From Bacteroidota bacterium (GTDB taxonomy: Bacteria; Bacteroidota; Bacteroidia; Chitinophagales; Chitinophagaceae): a stretch of DNA of 32,570 nt. The notes under the pieces were generated by a model. That model did not search any database. It saw only the letters and a list, made by a program, of their open reading frames with translations, and was not told the DNA's origin. Shown in pieces: positions 1 through 7,481 of this stretch. A program made the translations under genes and the position numbers. How positions within the stretch are numbered: the first letter of the stretch is position 1; every line of letters begins with the position of its first letter. Where the stretch lies: the NCBI GenBank assembly GCA_018267585.1, contig JAFDYE010000166.1, forward strand, positions 1-32,570, written 5' to 3'.

Positions 1-193
1 CGCCGCCGGCAGGGACAAGTTCGAAAGCACTATCCTGGGCGAGGGCATCGTCAATACCAAACAGGTCTGCGACCTCGGGAAGAAGTCGGGCGGTACCCGG
101 GTCTTCATCATCGAGCAGGAGTCTTACCAGGGCAAGACGCCGCTGGACTGCGCAAAGGCGGATCTGGCGATCATGAAGAAATGGGGTTATTGA
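1..193 (+). CDS. Sugar phosphate isomerase/epimerase-type protein, C-terminal fragment
   Basis: This is the 3' end of a gene that begins before the window. The frame starting at base 2 is open to the TGA at 191-193 and gives 63 residues containing GEGIVNTKQVCDLGKKSG and VFIIEQESYQGKTPLDCA, ending in MKKWGY. This resembles the C-terminus of the TIM-barrel sugar phosphate isomerase/epimerase (xylose isomerase-like) family common in Bacteroidota, where a late strand carries an I-E-Q-E metal-ligand stretch. Metal-dependent isomerisation of a sugar or inositol derivative would be the family role, but the substrate cannot be told from this fragment. Most of the barrel is outside the window. Confidence 0.7.
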   Translation, partial: AAGRDKFESTILGEGIVNTKQVCDLGKKSGGTRVFIIEQESYQGKTPLDCAKADLAIMKKWGY

Positions 194-244
194 TCGCTGC
201 CGGCGTGACGCACTCATTTCTGATACTAATTTAACAGGGGCTCC

Positions 245-721
245 TCAGTCCTCCAGTCCCTTGAGCGCCCGCAGATAGTCGTACTGGAGGTCTTCGTGCA
301 TCGTCGCTATCGCGGCCCGCACCTTTTTCAGCTGCTGCCGGTAGAGGTTGGTGAGCACCGGGCTGTCCTTTATCGGTATGCCGGCGGACCGTATCATCCG
401 GCAGAAATAGGTCAGCAGCTCCACCTCCGCCTGTGCCGAACCGGTATAACGGATCTGCTTAGCCGTATTTCGCAATACTTTCCGGAGGCTTTTCTTGGTG
501 AGGTAGAGATTGGGCTTTGGCAGGTCTTCGAACTCCGCGTCGATCTCTTTCTTTACGTTGCCGATAAAGGCGCTTTCGTCGCCGGCTTCGAATAGCAGAT
601 AGGTCAGCAGTTCTTTGTTGTCCTTTTTGAAGCGGGACAGCCGTAGACAGATCTCTACCAGCTGGGAAGGGGAAAGGGTCTTTAGTTGCTGTTTGATCTC
701 CTGGGCGCTTGCTGCTTTCAT
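245..721 (-). CDS. Small charged protein of unknown function
   Basis: A 158-residue protein that I do not recognise. I chose the internal ATG at 721 (MKAASAQEIKQQLKTL...) because the 26 codons upstream read like non-coding DNA and would overlap the palindrome before the thiolase gene. The protein is soluble, with no signal peptide or membrane segment, is rich in Lys, Arg, Leu and Glu, and looks almost entirely helical. One stretch, LSPSQLVEICLRLSRFKKDNKELLTYLLFE, resembles helical repeats of ARM/HEAT type, but this is an impression only. It is transcribed divergently from the thiolase gene and convergently with the isomerase fragment. Even codon use and an uninterrupted frame support a real gene. 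Confidence 0.65.
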   Translation of the reverse strand: MKAASAQEIKQQLKTLSPSQLVEICLRLSRFKKDNKELLTYLLFEAGDESAFIGNVKKEIDAEFEDLPKPNLYLTKKSLRKVLRNTAKQIRYTGSAQAEVELLTYFCRMIRSAGIPIKDSPVLTNLYRQQLKKVRAAIATMHEDLQYDYLRALKGLED

Positions 722-791
722 ATTGCTAAATAACCAAAAAAATTGGCAAGGGCGTGAAAAAAGATCGCGAGGGCAATCGCCGTTGCTGTTA

Positions 792-807
792 ACTAACACT
801 TGTTAGT
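792..807. promoter_or_regulatory. Palindromic operator-like site before the thiolase gene
   Basis: A perfect inverted repeat, ACTAACA-CT-TGTTAGT, lies in the divergent intergenic region, 43 bp upstream of the thiolase ATG. A TACCTTTA at 818-825 resembles the Bacteroidota -7 element (TAnnTTTG), which would place the palindrome near the -33 region. TAACA-n-TGTTA palindromes are typical of TetR-family operators, several of which control fatty-acid and thiolase genes. No TetR gene is in the window, so the regulator is unknown. Confidence 0.5.
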
Positions 808-850
808 ATTTTTTCCTTACCTTTACCCGTCAAAAAAAACAGACTCCCAT

Positions 851-2035
851 ATGAATAAAGAAGTCGTCATTGTCTCTGCAGTTCGTACTCCTATCGGCAG
901 TTTTGGCGGATCGCTCAAGGATTTTTCTGCTCCTCGGCTGGGGGCTATCGCGATCAAAGGCGCGCTGGCGAAGGCGAGGCTCGCGCCCGACCAGGTGCAG
1001 GAGGTGCTGATGGGCTGCGTACTGCAGGCGAATCTCGGACAGGCTCCCGCCAGGCAGGCGGCGAAAGGCGCCGGTCTGCCCGATGGTGTAGTGTGCACTA
1101 CCGTCAACAAGGTTTGCGCCAGCGGGATGAAGGCCGTCGTTCAGGCGGCGCAGGGAATCCAGCTCGGAGACAACGATATCGCCGTTGCCGGCGGCATGGA
1201 AAGCATGAGCAATGTGCCCTTCTATGTCGATCAGCTTCGATGGGGGAATAAATACGGGAATACGAACCTGATCGACGGGCTGGCCAAGGATGGTCTGACG
1301 GATGCCTATGACGGCAAGGCCATGGGAAATGCCGCGGAGCTTTGCGCCTCGACCTGTGGTGTCAGCCGGGAAGAGCAGGACGCATTCGCCGTCGCCAGCT
1401 ATCAGCGCGCTCAGGCGGCATGGGCGGCCGGACAGTTTGCAGACGAAGTGGTGCCGGTCGAAGTACCCCAGAGAAAGGGTAATCCCATACTGATCGCGAA
1501 GGACGAAGAGCCTTTCAACGTCAAATTCGATAAGATACCCGAGCTGAAGCCCGCCTTTCAGAAGGACGGGACGGTTACAGCCGCCAATGCGTCAACGCTG
1601 AATGACGGCGCCGCGGCCCTGGTCATCATGAGCAGGGAAAAAGCGACACAGTTGGGGCTCAAGCCCCTGGCACGCATCGTGGGATATGCCGATGCAGAGC
1701 AGGCGCCGGAGTGGTTTACGACGACCCCTGCTGTTGCCGTCCCCAGAGCCGTAGCAAAGGCAGGGCTGAAGATGGAAGACATCGACTACTGGGAATTGAA
1801 CGAGGCTTTTGCCGTCGTCGGTATTGAAAATTCGAGGCGCATGCAGTTGGATCCCGCCAGGGTCAATGTTCACGGAGGTGCGGTAGCTATCGGCCATCCG
1901 CTTGGCGCCAGCGGCGCGCGTATCCTGGTAACGTTGATCCATATCCTCCGCCAGAACAAAGCCCGGTATGGCGCTGCGGGAATATGCAACGGGGGTGGGG
2001 GAGCGTCCGCTATCGTCATCGAGAACCTGGGGTAA
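851..2035 (+). CDS. Acetyl-CoA C-acetyltransferase (thiolase)
   Basis: A thiolase of 394 residues, the normal length for the family. The start is the ATG at 851 (MNKEVVIVSAVRTPIGSF), the usual N-terminus; the open frame before it is not conserved-looking. The nucleophilic cysteine is C89 in NKVCASGMKA. The C-terminal catalytic motifs are NEAFAV, GHPLGASGAR with the catalytic His, and CNGGGGASA with the second catalytic Cys. These enzymes condense two acetyl-CoA to acetoacetyl-CoA or run the reverse thiolysis, in beta-oxidation, ketone-body or acetoacetyl-CoA metabolism. No beta-oxidation genes are adjacent, so the pathway is not fixed by context. The gene is monocistronic, with a palindromic site upstream and a terminator just after its stop. 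Biosynthetic and degradative thiolases cannot be separated from this sequence alone. Confidence 0.93.
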   Translation: MNKEVVIVSAVRTPIGSFGGSLKDFSAPRLGAIAIKGALAKARLAPDQVQEVLMGCVLQANLGQAPARQAAKGAGLPDGVVCTTVNKVCASGMKAVVQAAQGIQLGDNDIAVAGGMESMSNVPFYVDQLRWGNKYGNTNLIDGLAKDGLTDAYDGKAMGNAAELCASTCGVSREEQDAFAVASYQRAQAAWAAGQFADEVVPVEVPQRKGNPILIAKDEEPFNVKFDKIPELKPAFQKDGTVTAANASTLNDGAAALVIMSREKATQLGLKPLARIVGYADAEQAPEWFTTTPAVAVPRAVAKAGLKMEDIDYWELNEAFAVVGIENSRRMQLDPARVNVHGGAVAIGHPLGASGARILVTLIHILRQNKARYGAAGICNGGGGASAIVIENLG

Positions 2036-2055
2036 GAACGGGTAAGATCTTTTCG

Positions 2056-2100
2056 ACGGGGTCGTCCGCTATTTGGCGAAGACGGCCCCGTTCTTTATTT
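2056..2100 (+). terminator. Terminator after the thiolase gene
   Basis: Arms of 11 nt (ACGGGGTCGTC at 2056-2066 and GACGGCCCCGT at 2081-2091) pair at 10 of 11 positions across a 14-nt loop, followed by the T-rich TCTTTATTT. It lies 20 bp after the thiolase stop and overlaps the 3' end of the convergent XRE gene. Confidence 0.7.
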
Positions 2101-2469
2101 GTTCCCGGGAAGACGGGAATTGATGCGTTCCATCTCTTCCCGCAGATTCTTTATTTCCTGCAGGACGTAGTTCAGCTTGTCTTCTTTTATCATCTGATCC
2201 TCTGTGTCTGCATGGTCGTAAGCGGCCGCGATCGGGCTGCCCTGCCGCTGATAGACGTTGACTTCCGAGAGATCCACCTTAAGGAGCGTATCCAACGGGA
2301 TATCAAAATAATTGCTGATGATCAACAGCTCCTCAAGGTTGGGTTCGCTGATACCATTCTCCCAGTTGCCCACCGTCGTCTGCCCTTTTTTTATCAGAGC
2401 CGCAATCTCCGACTGGGTTTTAGACGATTGCTTCCGGAGATACCTCAAATTTTTTCCTAGAAAATGCAT
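2095..2469 (-). CDS. XRE-family helix-turn-helix transcriptional regulator
   Basis: A 124-residue protein with an N-terminal Cro/C1-type HTH at about residues 5-62: LRYLRKQSSKTQSEIAALI, then TTVGNWENGISEPNLEEL, then a Leu-rich last helix followed by FDIPLDTLL. This is the standard five-helix XRE fold. The C-terminal 35 residues (IKEDKLNYVLQEIKNLREEMERI) look like a short coiled coil and probably serve dimerisation. No protease or ligand-binding domain is present. It is divergent from the HEPN protein gene across 132 bp that contain an inverted repeat, so autoregulation and control of its neighbour are plausible. Similar solo XRE proteins are common in Bacteroidota. Confidence 0.85.
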   Translation of the reverse strand: MHFLGKNLRYLRKQSSKTQSEIAALIKKGQTTVGNWENGISEPNLEELLIISNYFDIPLDTLLKVDLSEVNVYQRQGSPIAAAYDHADTEDQMIKEDKLNYVLQEIKNLREEMERINSRLPGNK

Positions 2470-2497
2470 AGCAATAAATTGTCCGCCAAAAATATTA

Positions 2498-2516
2498 TTA
2501 CCTGTTTTGTTGGTAA
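2498..2516. promoter_or_regulatory. Inverted repeat in the XRE/HEPN divergent promoter region
   Basis: TTACC and GGTAA arms separated by 9 nt lie 29 bp upstream of the XRE start. A further small IR, GTTG-CTAA-CAAC, is at 2578-2589, just before the HEPN gene start. Either could be an XRE operator. The region 2470-2601 is AT-rich, contains TATACAAATATAG-like promoter sequence and shows no gene. Confidence 0.35.
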
Positions 2517-2601
2517 GTGATCAATTTTATTAGTTAATTTGTGGCTTGACATCCTTTATACAAATATAGCCAATTAAGTTGCTAACAACGACCGTTTAAC
2601 T

Positions 2602-3468
2602 ATGAATACTTCCATAAAACACTTATCTATCGCCCAGCGCCTTCAGCTCGATGCCGTCATTAAGATCATCGTCGATGCCATCCACCCGGAAAAGATCATT
2701 CTTTTTGGAGTTTACAGCGTGGAGGGTGAGGCGGAGCTGTTCAACCGCGTCTTGTCGCCTGCATCTACTCCATTCGACCTGCTGATCGCTACCAACAGCG
2801 GCGAGCGCCGCTCAGACTATGAGCTGCAGGATATTCTCGAAAACCGCTGCCGGGAGGTGGCTTCGGTGACGACGGTGATCCACGACATAGACCATATCAA
2901 CCGGCAGATACTCGCCCGTCAATATTTCTTCAGCCTGGTCGCAATGGAGGGGATCCTCCTGTATGACGCGGGCTTCACCCCTTTGGAAAAGCCTGCCCTG
3001 CCCGATTTCGATGCTGTAAAAAGGACGGCAGAAAAAGACCTTGAAAGATGGGCCGGTCAGGCCACGGCCTTTTACAACAATGCGAGGTTCAGTCTGCAGA
3101 ACCGGGAATGGAAGATAACGACCTTTCTCCTTCACCAGGCCGCCGAGCAGATCTATCAGGCCATTCTCCTGGTCTTCACCGGCTATAAGCCGACAACCCA
3201 TAACCTTGACAAATTAAGACGATATACCAACCGTCTGTCGTTGGAGCTGGCAACCCTGTTCCCCCGGGATAATCCCGAAGAAGAGCATCTTTTCAGGCTA
3301 TTGACCCAGGGCTATGTGGATGCCCGTTATAAAGATCATTTCACAGTCTCAGAGCAGGAGGCATCGTTGTTGACGGACCGAGTACAGCGGCTGCTGGACA
3401 TAGCGGGAAGGGTATGCAGGAATCATCTGGTAAGCCTCGGCAAAAAAGCCCGGTGCACGTCATTCTAA
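2602..3468 (+). CDS. Nucleotidyltransferase-like and HEPN domain protein
   Basis: A 288-residue two-domain protein. Residues 15-125 resemble a minimal nucleotidyltransferase (MNT) domain: HPEKIILFG around 29-36 and FDLLIAT at 58-64 stand where canonical MNT proteins have the FGS-R-G and D-x-D motifs. The GS motif is degenerate and only one Asp (D59) is obvious, so catalysis is doubtful. Residues about 145-280 form a HEPN domain: helical, with HQAAEQIYQAIL and KPTTHNLDKLRRY, ending in the ARYKDHF signature at 241-247 that resembles the R-x(n)-H motif of HEPN RNases. MNT-HEPN pairs are known toxin-antitoxin or stress systems, and fused forms of this kind occur in Bacteroidota with unknown roles. 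The divergent XRE regulator fits a small regulated module. Function is inferred only at domain level. Confidence 0.8.
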   Translation: MNTSIKHLSIAQRLQLDAVIKIIVDAIHPEKIILFGVYSVEGEAELFNRVLSPASTPFDLLIATNSGERRSDYELQDILENRCREVASVTTVIHDIDHINRQILARQYFFSLVAMEGILLYDAGFTPLEKPALPDFDAVKRTAEKDLERWAGQATAFYNNARFSLQNREWKITTFLLHQAAEQIYQAILLVFTGYKPTTHNLDKLRRYTNRLSLELATLFPRDNPEEEHLFRLLTQGYVDARYKDHFTVSEQEASLLTDRVQRLLDIAGRVCRNHLVSLGKKARCTSF

Positions 3469-3502
3469 GGTGTGGCCGACGTCTAAGCTGACCGGGGGCG
3501 GC

Positions 3503-3913
3503 CTATTCTCTTGCGAGGTCAGCGATCGTCTTCTTTTCCAGGATCTTCAGGTTGGCATCCCGAACCTGTGACATCACCGAGTGAAGACCACAGCTCTTTT
3601 CGTCGCAGTTCTTACAGCGTTCGTAGAAATAGAGGCTGACGCAGGGCAGGAGAGAGATGGGACCGTCCAGCAACCGCATGACCGTCGCAAGCGGTACGTC
3701 CTTCGGGTTCTTGGCGAAATAGTATCCTCCTCCTTTCCCTTTCTTGCTTTCCAGGATATTTGCATTCTTCAGCTCGAGCAGAATATTTTCCAGGAATTTC
3801 AGCGGGATCTTTTTCTTCTTGGCGATCTCGGCGATCAGCACTGGCTCGTCTTTTTCTTTTTGCGCCAGGTACATCAGGGCCTGAAAGGCATATTGGGTCT
3901 TTTTGGAAAGCAT
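3503..3913 (-). CDS. Rrf2-family transcriptional regulator with Cys cluster
   Basis: A 136-residue Rrf2 protein. The winged HTH lies at about residues 1-75 (MLSKKTQYAFQALMYLA, then IAEIAKKKKIPLKFLENILLELK and a wing SKKGKGGGYYFAKNP), and the following helix is DVPLATVMRLLDGP. Four cysteines, C91, C100, C103 and C108, sit where IscR/NsrR-type proteins bind an Fe-S cluster, so redox, iron-sulfur or cysteine sensing is likely. It is the last gene of the minus-strand par-dapB block, 49 bp after dapB. Rrf2 regulators control Fe-S biogenesis, NO stress or cysteine metabolism in other bacteria. Its targets here are unknown; the cys operon about 26 kb away is one candidate, with no direct evidence. 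Confidence 0.88.
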   Translation of the reverse strand: MLSKKTQYAFQALMYLAQKEKDEPVLIAEIAKKKKIPLKFLENILLELKNANILESKKGKGGGYYFAKNPKDVPLATVMRLLDGPISLLPCVSLYFYERCKNCDEKSCGLHSVMSQVRDANLKILEKKTIADLARE

Positions 3914-3962
3914 TTTTTATCCTTTGTCAAATTTGTGCATTTTGAAAAGCATACTCACACAT

Positions 3963-4679
3963 TTAAAATCCAAGTACATCGCTCATCCGGAATAGTCCGC
4001 TCTTCCCCTTTATAAATTCCGCCGCCAGAACAGCCCCCAGGGCAAAACCTTTGCGGCTGTGTGCCGTATGCGTGATCTCGATCGAGTCGATCTCCGAACT
4101 GTATTCTATCCGGTGCGTGCCGGGCGCCGGGTCTATCCGCTCGCTCAGGATCTCCAATTCATCTAAGTTATCACTAATATGATTGACCCATTCCTTTTTG
4201 CGGGGGATTTTTTCCAGTATCTGCTCGGCCAGGGTAATAGCCGTGCCGCTGGGCGAATCCTTTTTCTCGGTGTGATGGATCTCGGTTACCCGCACCTCAT
4301 AGTCGGGATGCGGGGCCATCAGATCAGCGAGCCGGCGGTTTACCTCGAAGAAGATGTTGACTCCCACGCTGAAATTGCTGGCATAGAGGAAGGCTCCTTT
4401 CCGTTGAAGGCAGGCGTTTTTGACCTCTTCCATCTTGTCCAGCCAGCCCGTCGAGCCGCTAATGACGGGAACGCCGGCTTCCAGGCAGCGAATAATGTTC
4501 CCGAAGGCGCTTTCGGGGCCGGTAAATTCAATGGCCACGTCTGCCTGACGGATCTTCCCGACAGTATTATCCTCCAAATTGTCGATCGATACTTTGAGCA
4601 CGATAGTATGGCCCCTGGAGACGGCGATCTCCTCGATCGCATGCCCCATTTTGCCATACCCGATGAGCGCAATCTTCAT
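3963..4679 (-). CDS. dapB: 4-hydroxy-tetrahydrodipicolinate reductase
   Basis: A 238-residue DapB, the short form usual in Bacteroidota (the E. coli protein is about 273). The N-terminal NAD(P)-binding motif is IALIGYGKMG (residues 3-12). The catalytic region is EIHHTEKKDSPSGTA (133-147), with the His pair at 135-136, the Lys at 139-140 and the substrate-binding SGTA loop. It reduces hydroxy-tetrahydrodipicolinate with NAD(P)H in lysine and meso-diaminopimelate synthesis in the cytoplasm. It follows the DUF5683 gene by 54 bp, within the ParA-ParB-DUF5683-DapB block, and probably shares its transcript. Nothing looks damaged. Confidence 0.95.
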   Translation of the reverse strand: MKIALIGYGKMGHAIEEIAVSRGHTIVLKVSIDNLEDNTVGKIRQADVAIEFTGPESAFGNIIRCLEAGVPVISGSTGWLDKMEEVKNACLQRKGAFLYASNFSVGVNIFFEVNRRLADLMAPHPDYEVRVTEIHHTEKKDSPSGTAITLAEQILEKIPRKKEWVNHISDNLDELEILSERIDPAPGTHRIEYSSEIDSIEITHTAHSRKGFALGAVLAAEFIKGKSGLFRMSDVLGF

Positions 4680-4733
4680 ACTGCGGATAAATTTAGCGTC
4701 AAATTTACGATAAGTTTTGTGGACTATGAAGTT

Positions 4734-5471
4734 TTAGGGCAACGCCTTCACCTGCTTGTACCGGGGCTTATGAAAGTCGAAGGCAAGACCGACCCCCATT
4801 CCCATAGCGCCCGGACCGGCTACGGCAGGCGGCTGCTGGAGTTGCAGGCTCAGCTTGTCGCTGACGTCAAAGCTCATCAGATGGGCATCCACAGTTGCAT
4901 CGACGATCTGCAGTCCCCAGAATAACAGGAAGAAAAGGACCGAATAGTCCTGGTCCTTCCGGAACTCGTTCCGATAGGTGCGCAGGGAATTGACATCGCC
5001 CCGGCCCTCCACAAAGGATCGCAGTCTCGGATCGACCTGAGGGGCGACGCTGGCCGGGATCGTATCCCCCTTTTCGACGTACGGATCAATAAGTGCAATC
5101 GCCTGCTGGGTCTTCCGATACCAGTTGCGGTTGTAAAAAAATGTATAGGCGGGAATACCTACCGCAGCATATACCAGCGGCAGCTTCCAGTATTTGCGGT
5201 TGTATATCTGCCCGAGCCCGGGACAGAAAGTCGAGTAAAGCGTCGCCTTCCTCGGATTATGTATCCTGCGGCCAAGCGAATCCGTCTGGTAGACCTTTTG
5301 CTTGTGTCCCTTCGGGTGCGGGCCGCGCGGCAGCGTATCGGTGACCCTATAGCCCGTTGCCGGCTTCCCCTTGATAAAAGAAGGCGTAGTGTCGTTCTTT
5401 ACCTGGCACTTGCAATGGCCATGCAGGAACAGAAATCCCACCATGATCAAAAAAAACCGGACCATCTTCAT
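4734..5471 (-). CDS. DUF5683 domain membrane/envelope protein
   Basis: A 245-residue protein with an N-terminal signal sequence (MKMVRFFLIMVGFLFLHG). The conserved core at about residues 78-135 reads ATLYSTFCPGLGQIYNRKYWKLPLVYAAV..., with a membrane segment, and a later hydrophobic stretch near 175-190 (SVLFFLLFWGLQIVDATVDAHL). This is the DUF5683 pattern: a PGLGQIYN motif and two membrane helices separated by a loop that includes FFYNRNWYR. It lies 11 bp after parB and before dapB, a neighbourhood I know from other Bacteroidota. The biochemical role is unknown; a cell-envelope role linked to division or segregation is inference from synteny. Confidence 0.85.
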   Translation of the reverse strand: MKMVRFFLIMVGFLFLHGHCKCQVKNDTTPSFIKGKPATGYRVTDTLPRGPHPKGHKQKVYQTDSLGRRIHNPRKATLYSTFCPGLGQIYNRKYWKLPLVYAAVGIPAYTFFYNRNWYRKTQQAIALIDPYVEKGDTIPASVAPQVDPRLRSFVEGRGDVNSLRTYRNEFRKDQDYSVLFFLLFWGLQIVDATVDAHLMSFDVSDKLSLQLQQPPAVAGPGAMGMGVGLAFDFHKPRYKQVKALP

Positions 5472-5482
5472 GTGGAGAGTGC

Positions 5483-6415
5483 TTAGTTGACGGAAACGCC
5501 CAGCTGGTCCAGTAATTTGTTCAATTCCTGGAGAGAGTAATACTCAATTGAAATACTTCCTTCTCCTTTCTTGTTATGATTAAGTTTTACCCTCGTGCTG
5601 AAATGCGAGGCTAAGTTATCCTCAATTCTTTTGAAAGCTTCCGGCAGGGTTGGCTTTACCGAATTTTTAACAGCGCCCGGCGCTGTGCCTTCCTTATAAA
5701 GTTTCCGCACCAGCTCTTCCGTCTGGCGAACGGAGAGTCCTTTTTCTTTTATTTCGTTGAAAAGATACAGCTGTTTGTCAACGGTGTCCACGTTGATCAG
5801 CGCCCGGGCGTGGCCCATCGAGAGCTGGTTGCTGCGCACCGCCACCTGGATATCGGGAGGCAGCTTTAACAGGCGGATATAGTTGGCAACCGTGCTTCGT
5901 TCTTTACCCATCCGCTCTGCCACCTGCTCCTGCGTATAGTTCAGCTCTTCCATCATCCGCTTGTAGCTGAGGGCGATCTCCATCGCATTCAGGTCTTCCC
6001 GTTGCAGGTTCTCCAACAACGCCAGCTCGAGCAGCTGCTGGTCATCCGCCTGCCGTACGTAGGCAGGGATGTCTTTGAGATCGGCCAGTTTCGCCGCCCT
6101 GTAACGACGCTCCCCCGAGATCAGCCGGTATTTGCCCGTAGGCAGCTTGCTGACGGTGATCGGCTGGATGATATCGTGGAGCCGTATGGAATGCGCCAGC
6201 TCCTGCAGCGCCTGCTCGTCAAAATCGTGACGGGGCTGGCGCGGGTTGGTCTCTATATCCCCCAAAGGAATGCGCAGCATATTGGTCACCGTCTCAACGA
6301 CCGAGGGTTTCAGGTCGCCGGACGTGGTCTTCAGGTCAGCGTCGATGCTTTTCAGCAGGGACCTGATACCTTTTCCCAGGGCCTCTTTATCACTTTTTTT
6401 ATTGGGTGTACTCAT
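5483..6415 (-). CDS. parB: ParB-family chromosome partitioning protein
   Basis: A 310-residue ParB. A basic N-terminal stretch (KEALGKGIRSLL) fits the ParA-contacting motif. The ParB/Srx CTP-binding domain covers about residues 47-140, with NPRQPR, GERRYRA (101-107) and LLENLQRE (133-140). The HTH is at about 160-185 (YTQEQVAERMGKERSTVANYIRLLKLP), and a short C-terminal dimerisation domain ends the protein. ParB loads as a CTP-dependent clamp at parS and works with ParA to segregate origins. It lies 47 bp after parA and 11 bp before the DUF5683 gene. No convincing parS was found in the window, so its loading site is elsewhere or too degenerate to recognise by eye. Confidence 0.96.
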   Translation of the reverse strand: MSTPNKKSDKEALGKGIRSLLKSIDADLKTTSGDLKPSVVETVTNMLRIPLGDIETNPRQPRHDFDEQALQELAHSIRLHDIIQPITVSKLPTGKYRLISGERRYRAAKLADLKDIPAYVRQADDQQLLELALLENLQREDLNAMEIALSYKRMMEELNYTQEQVAERMGKERSTVANYIRLLKLPPDIQVAVRSNQLSMGHARALINVDTVDKQLYLFNEIKEKGLSVRQTEELVRKLYKEGTAPGAVKNSVKPTLPEAFKRIEDNLASHFSTRVKLNHNKKGEGSISIEYYSLQELNKLLDQLGVSVN

Positions 6416-6428
6416 TGGTATTTTGAAT

Positions 6429-6441
6429 GAGCCTGCGGCTC
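6429..6441. repeat. Short hairpin between parA and parB
   Basis: A perfect GAGCC-TGC-GGCTC inverted repeat flanked by TTTTGAAT on the left and AAAAC on the right lies in the 47-bp parA-parB spacer. It may act as an mRNA stability or processing element. A T-tract on the parB-proximal side is absent, so it is not a good terminator. Confidence 0.5.
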
Positions 6442-6462
6442 AAAACTTCGCCGCGCTCGTTT

Positions 6463-7263
6463 TTATTCCAGAATTCTCTCCTCCTGTTTGATGCGCGTCA
6501 TGTTGTTCTTTTGCAGGATCTCCTTCGCGAGATTGAGATAGTTGACAGAACCCTTGCTGAGCGCGTCATACAGGATTACCGGCTTGCCTACTGACGGCGC
6601 CTCGCTGATCTTCGTGTTGCGATGGATGATGGTATCGAACACGATCTCGTCAAAGTGCTTCCGGACCTCGCTGACCACCTGGTTGCATAGCCGAAGGCGG
6701 CCGTCATACATCGTCATCAGGATGCCTTCGATCGCGAGCTGGGGGTTCAGCCGGCTTTGCACGATCTTGACCGTGTTCAGCAGCTTGCCCAATCCTTCCA
6801 GGGCGAAGAACTCGGTTTGCACAGGCACGATCACCGAATCGGCTGCGGTCAGCGCATTCACCGTGATCAGACCCAGCGAGGGCGAACAGTCTATGATGAT
6901 AAAGTCATATTCATCCTTCACCGGCTCGAGAATGCCTTTCAGCACGCTTTCCCGGTTGGGGTAGTTGATCATTTCGATCTCATAGCCTACCAGGTCAATG
7001 TGCGAGGGGACGACGTCCAGGTGCGGGATCTCCGATTTCAGGATGACATCTTTTACCGGGATACTGTTCACCATGCAGTCATAAAGACTCTGTGTAATAT
7101 TGTGCAGATCGAATCCTACGCCGGTAGTGCTGTTCGCCTGGGGATCAGCGTCCACCAGCAGCGTTTTAAATTCCAGCACAGCAAAGCTGGCGGCCAGATT
7201 GATCGCTGAGGTGGTCTTACCAACGCCCCCTTTTTGGTTTGCAACTCCTATAGTTTTTCCCAT
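6463..7263 (-). CDS. parA: ParA-family chromosome partitioning ATPase
   Basis: A 266-residue ParA/Soj ATPase. The deviant Walker A motif KGGVGKTT is at residues 11-18, after [10 protein letters not shown]. Walker A' ([14 protein letters not shown]) and Walker B ([13 protein letters not shown]) follow. The length is standard for a chromosomal Soj-type protein without an N-terminal HTH. It uses ATP-dependent nucleoid binding to move ParB-parS complexes. It is the first gene of the minus-strand block parA-parB-DUF5683-dapB-rrf2 and is divergent from the metallophosphoesterase gene. The 218-bp upstream gap holds direct repeats and a possible promoter. Confidence 0.96.
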   Translation of the reverse strand: MGKTIGVANQKGGVGKTTSAINLAASFAVLEFKTLLVDADPQANSTTGVGFDLHNITQSLYDCMVNSIPVKDVILKSEIPHLDVVPSHIDLVGYEIEMINYPNRESVLKGILEPVKDEYDFIIIDCSPSLGLITVNALTAADSVIVPVQTEFFALEGLGKLLNTVKIVQSRLNPQLAIEGILMTMYDGRLRLCNQVVSEVRKHFDEIVFDTIIHRNTKISEAPSVGKPVILYDALSKGSVNYLNLAKEILQKNNMTRIKQEERILE

Positions 7264-7325
7264 ATTATATTATCTCGTCTCTCCGGGCCAAAAAAACCCA
7301 TTTTGCGGTAAAATTGTCACCAATC

Positions 7326-7364
7326 GACAAGATGGCAAAATAAAGTTTTTGACAGGATGGCAAA
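7326..7364. promoter_or_regulatory. Direct repeats and possible parA promoter
   Basis: Two 14-bp direct repeats, GACAAGATGGCAAA (7326-7339) and GACAGGATGGCAAA (7351-7364), are spaced 25 bp start to start. On the minus strand each begins TTTGCCATC. The distal TTTG (7364-7361) and a TTATTTTG (7343-7336) are 17 nt apart, close to Bacteroidota -33/-7 spacing, so this may be the parA promoter with a repeated protein-binding site. Nothing else was seen in the gap 7264-7481. Confidence 0.4.
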
Positions 7365-7481
7365 TGTACATTCTTCAGGAGAAATTCGAAGAACTTTCCT
7401 GATTTACGGAAGTTTGCCGCAATTTTGCACCCAAAATGGGAGATCGCCGAAAAGGCTCAAAATATATAAACTTAATATTTA

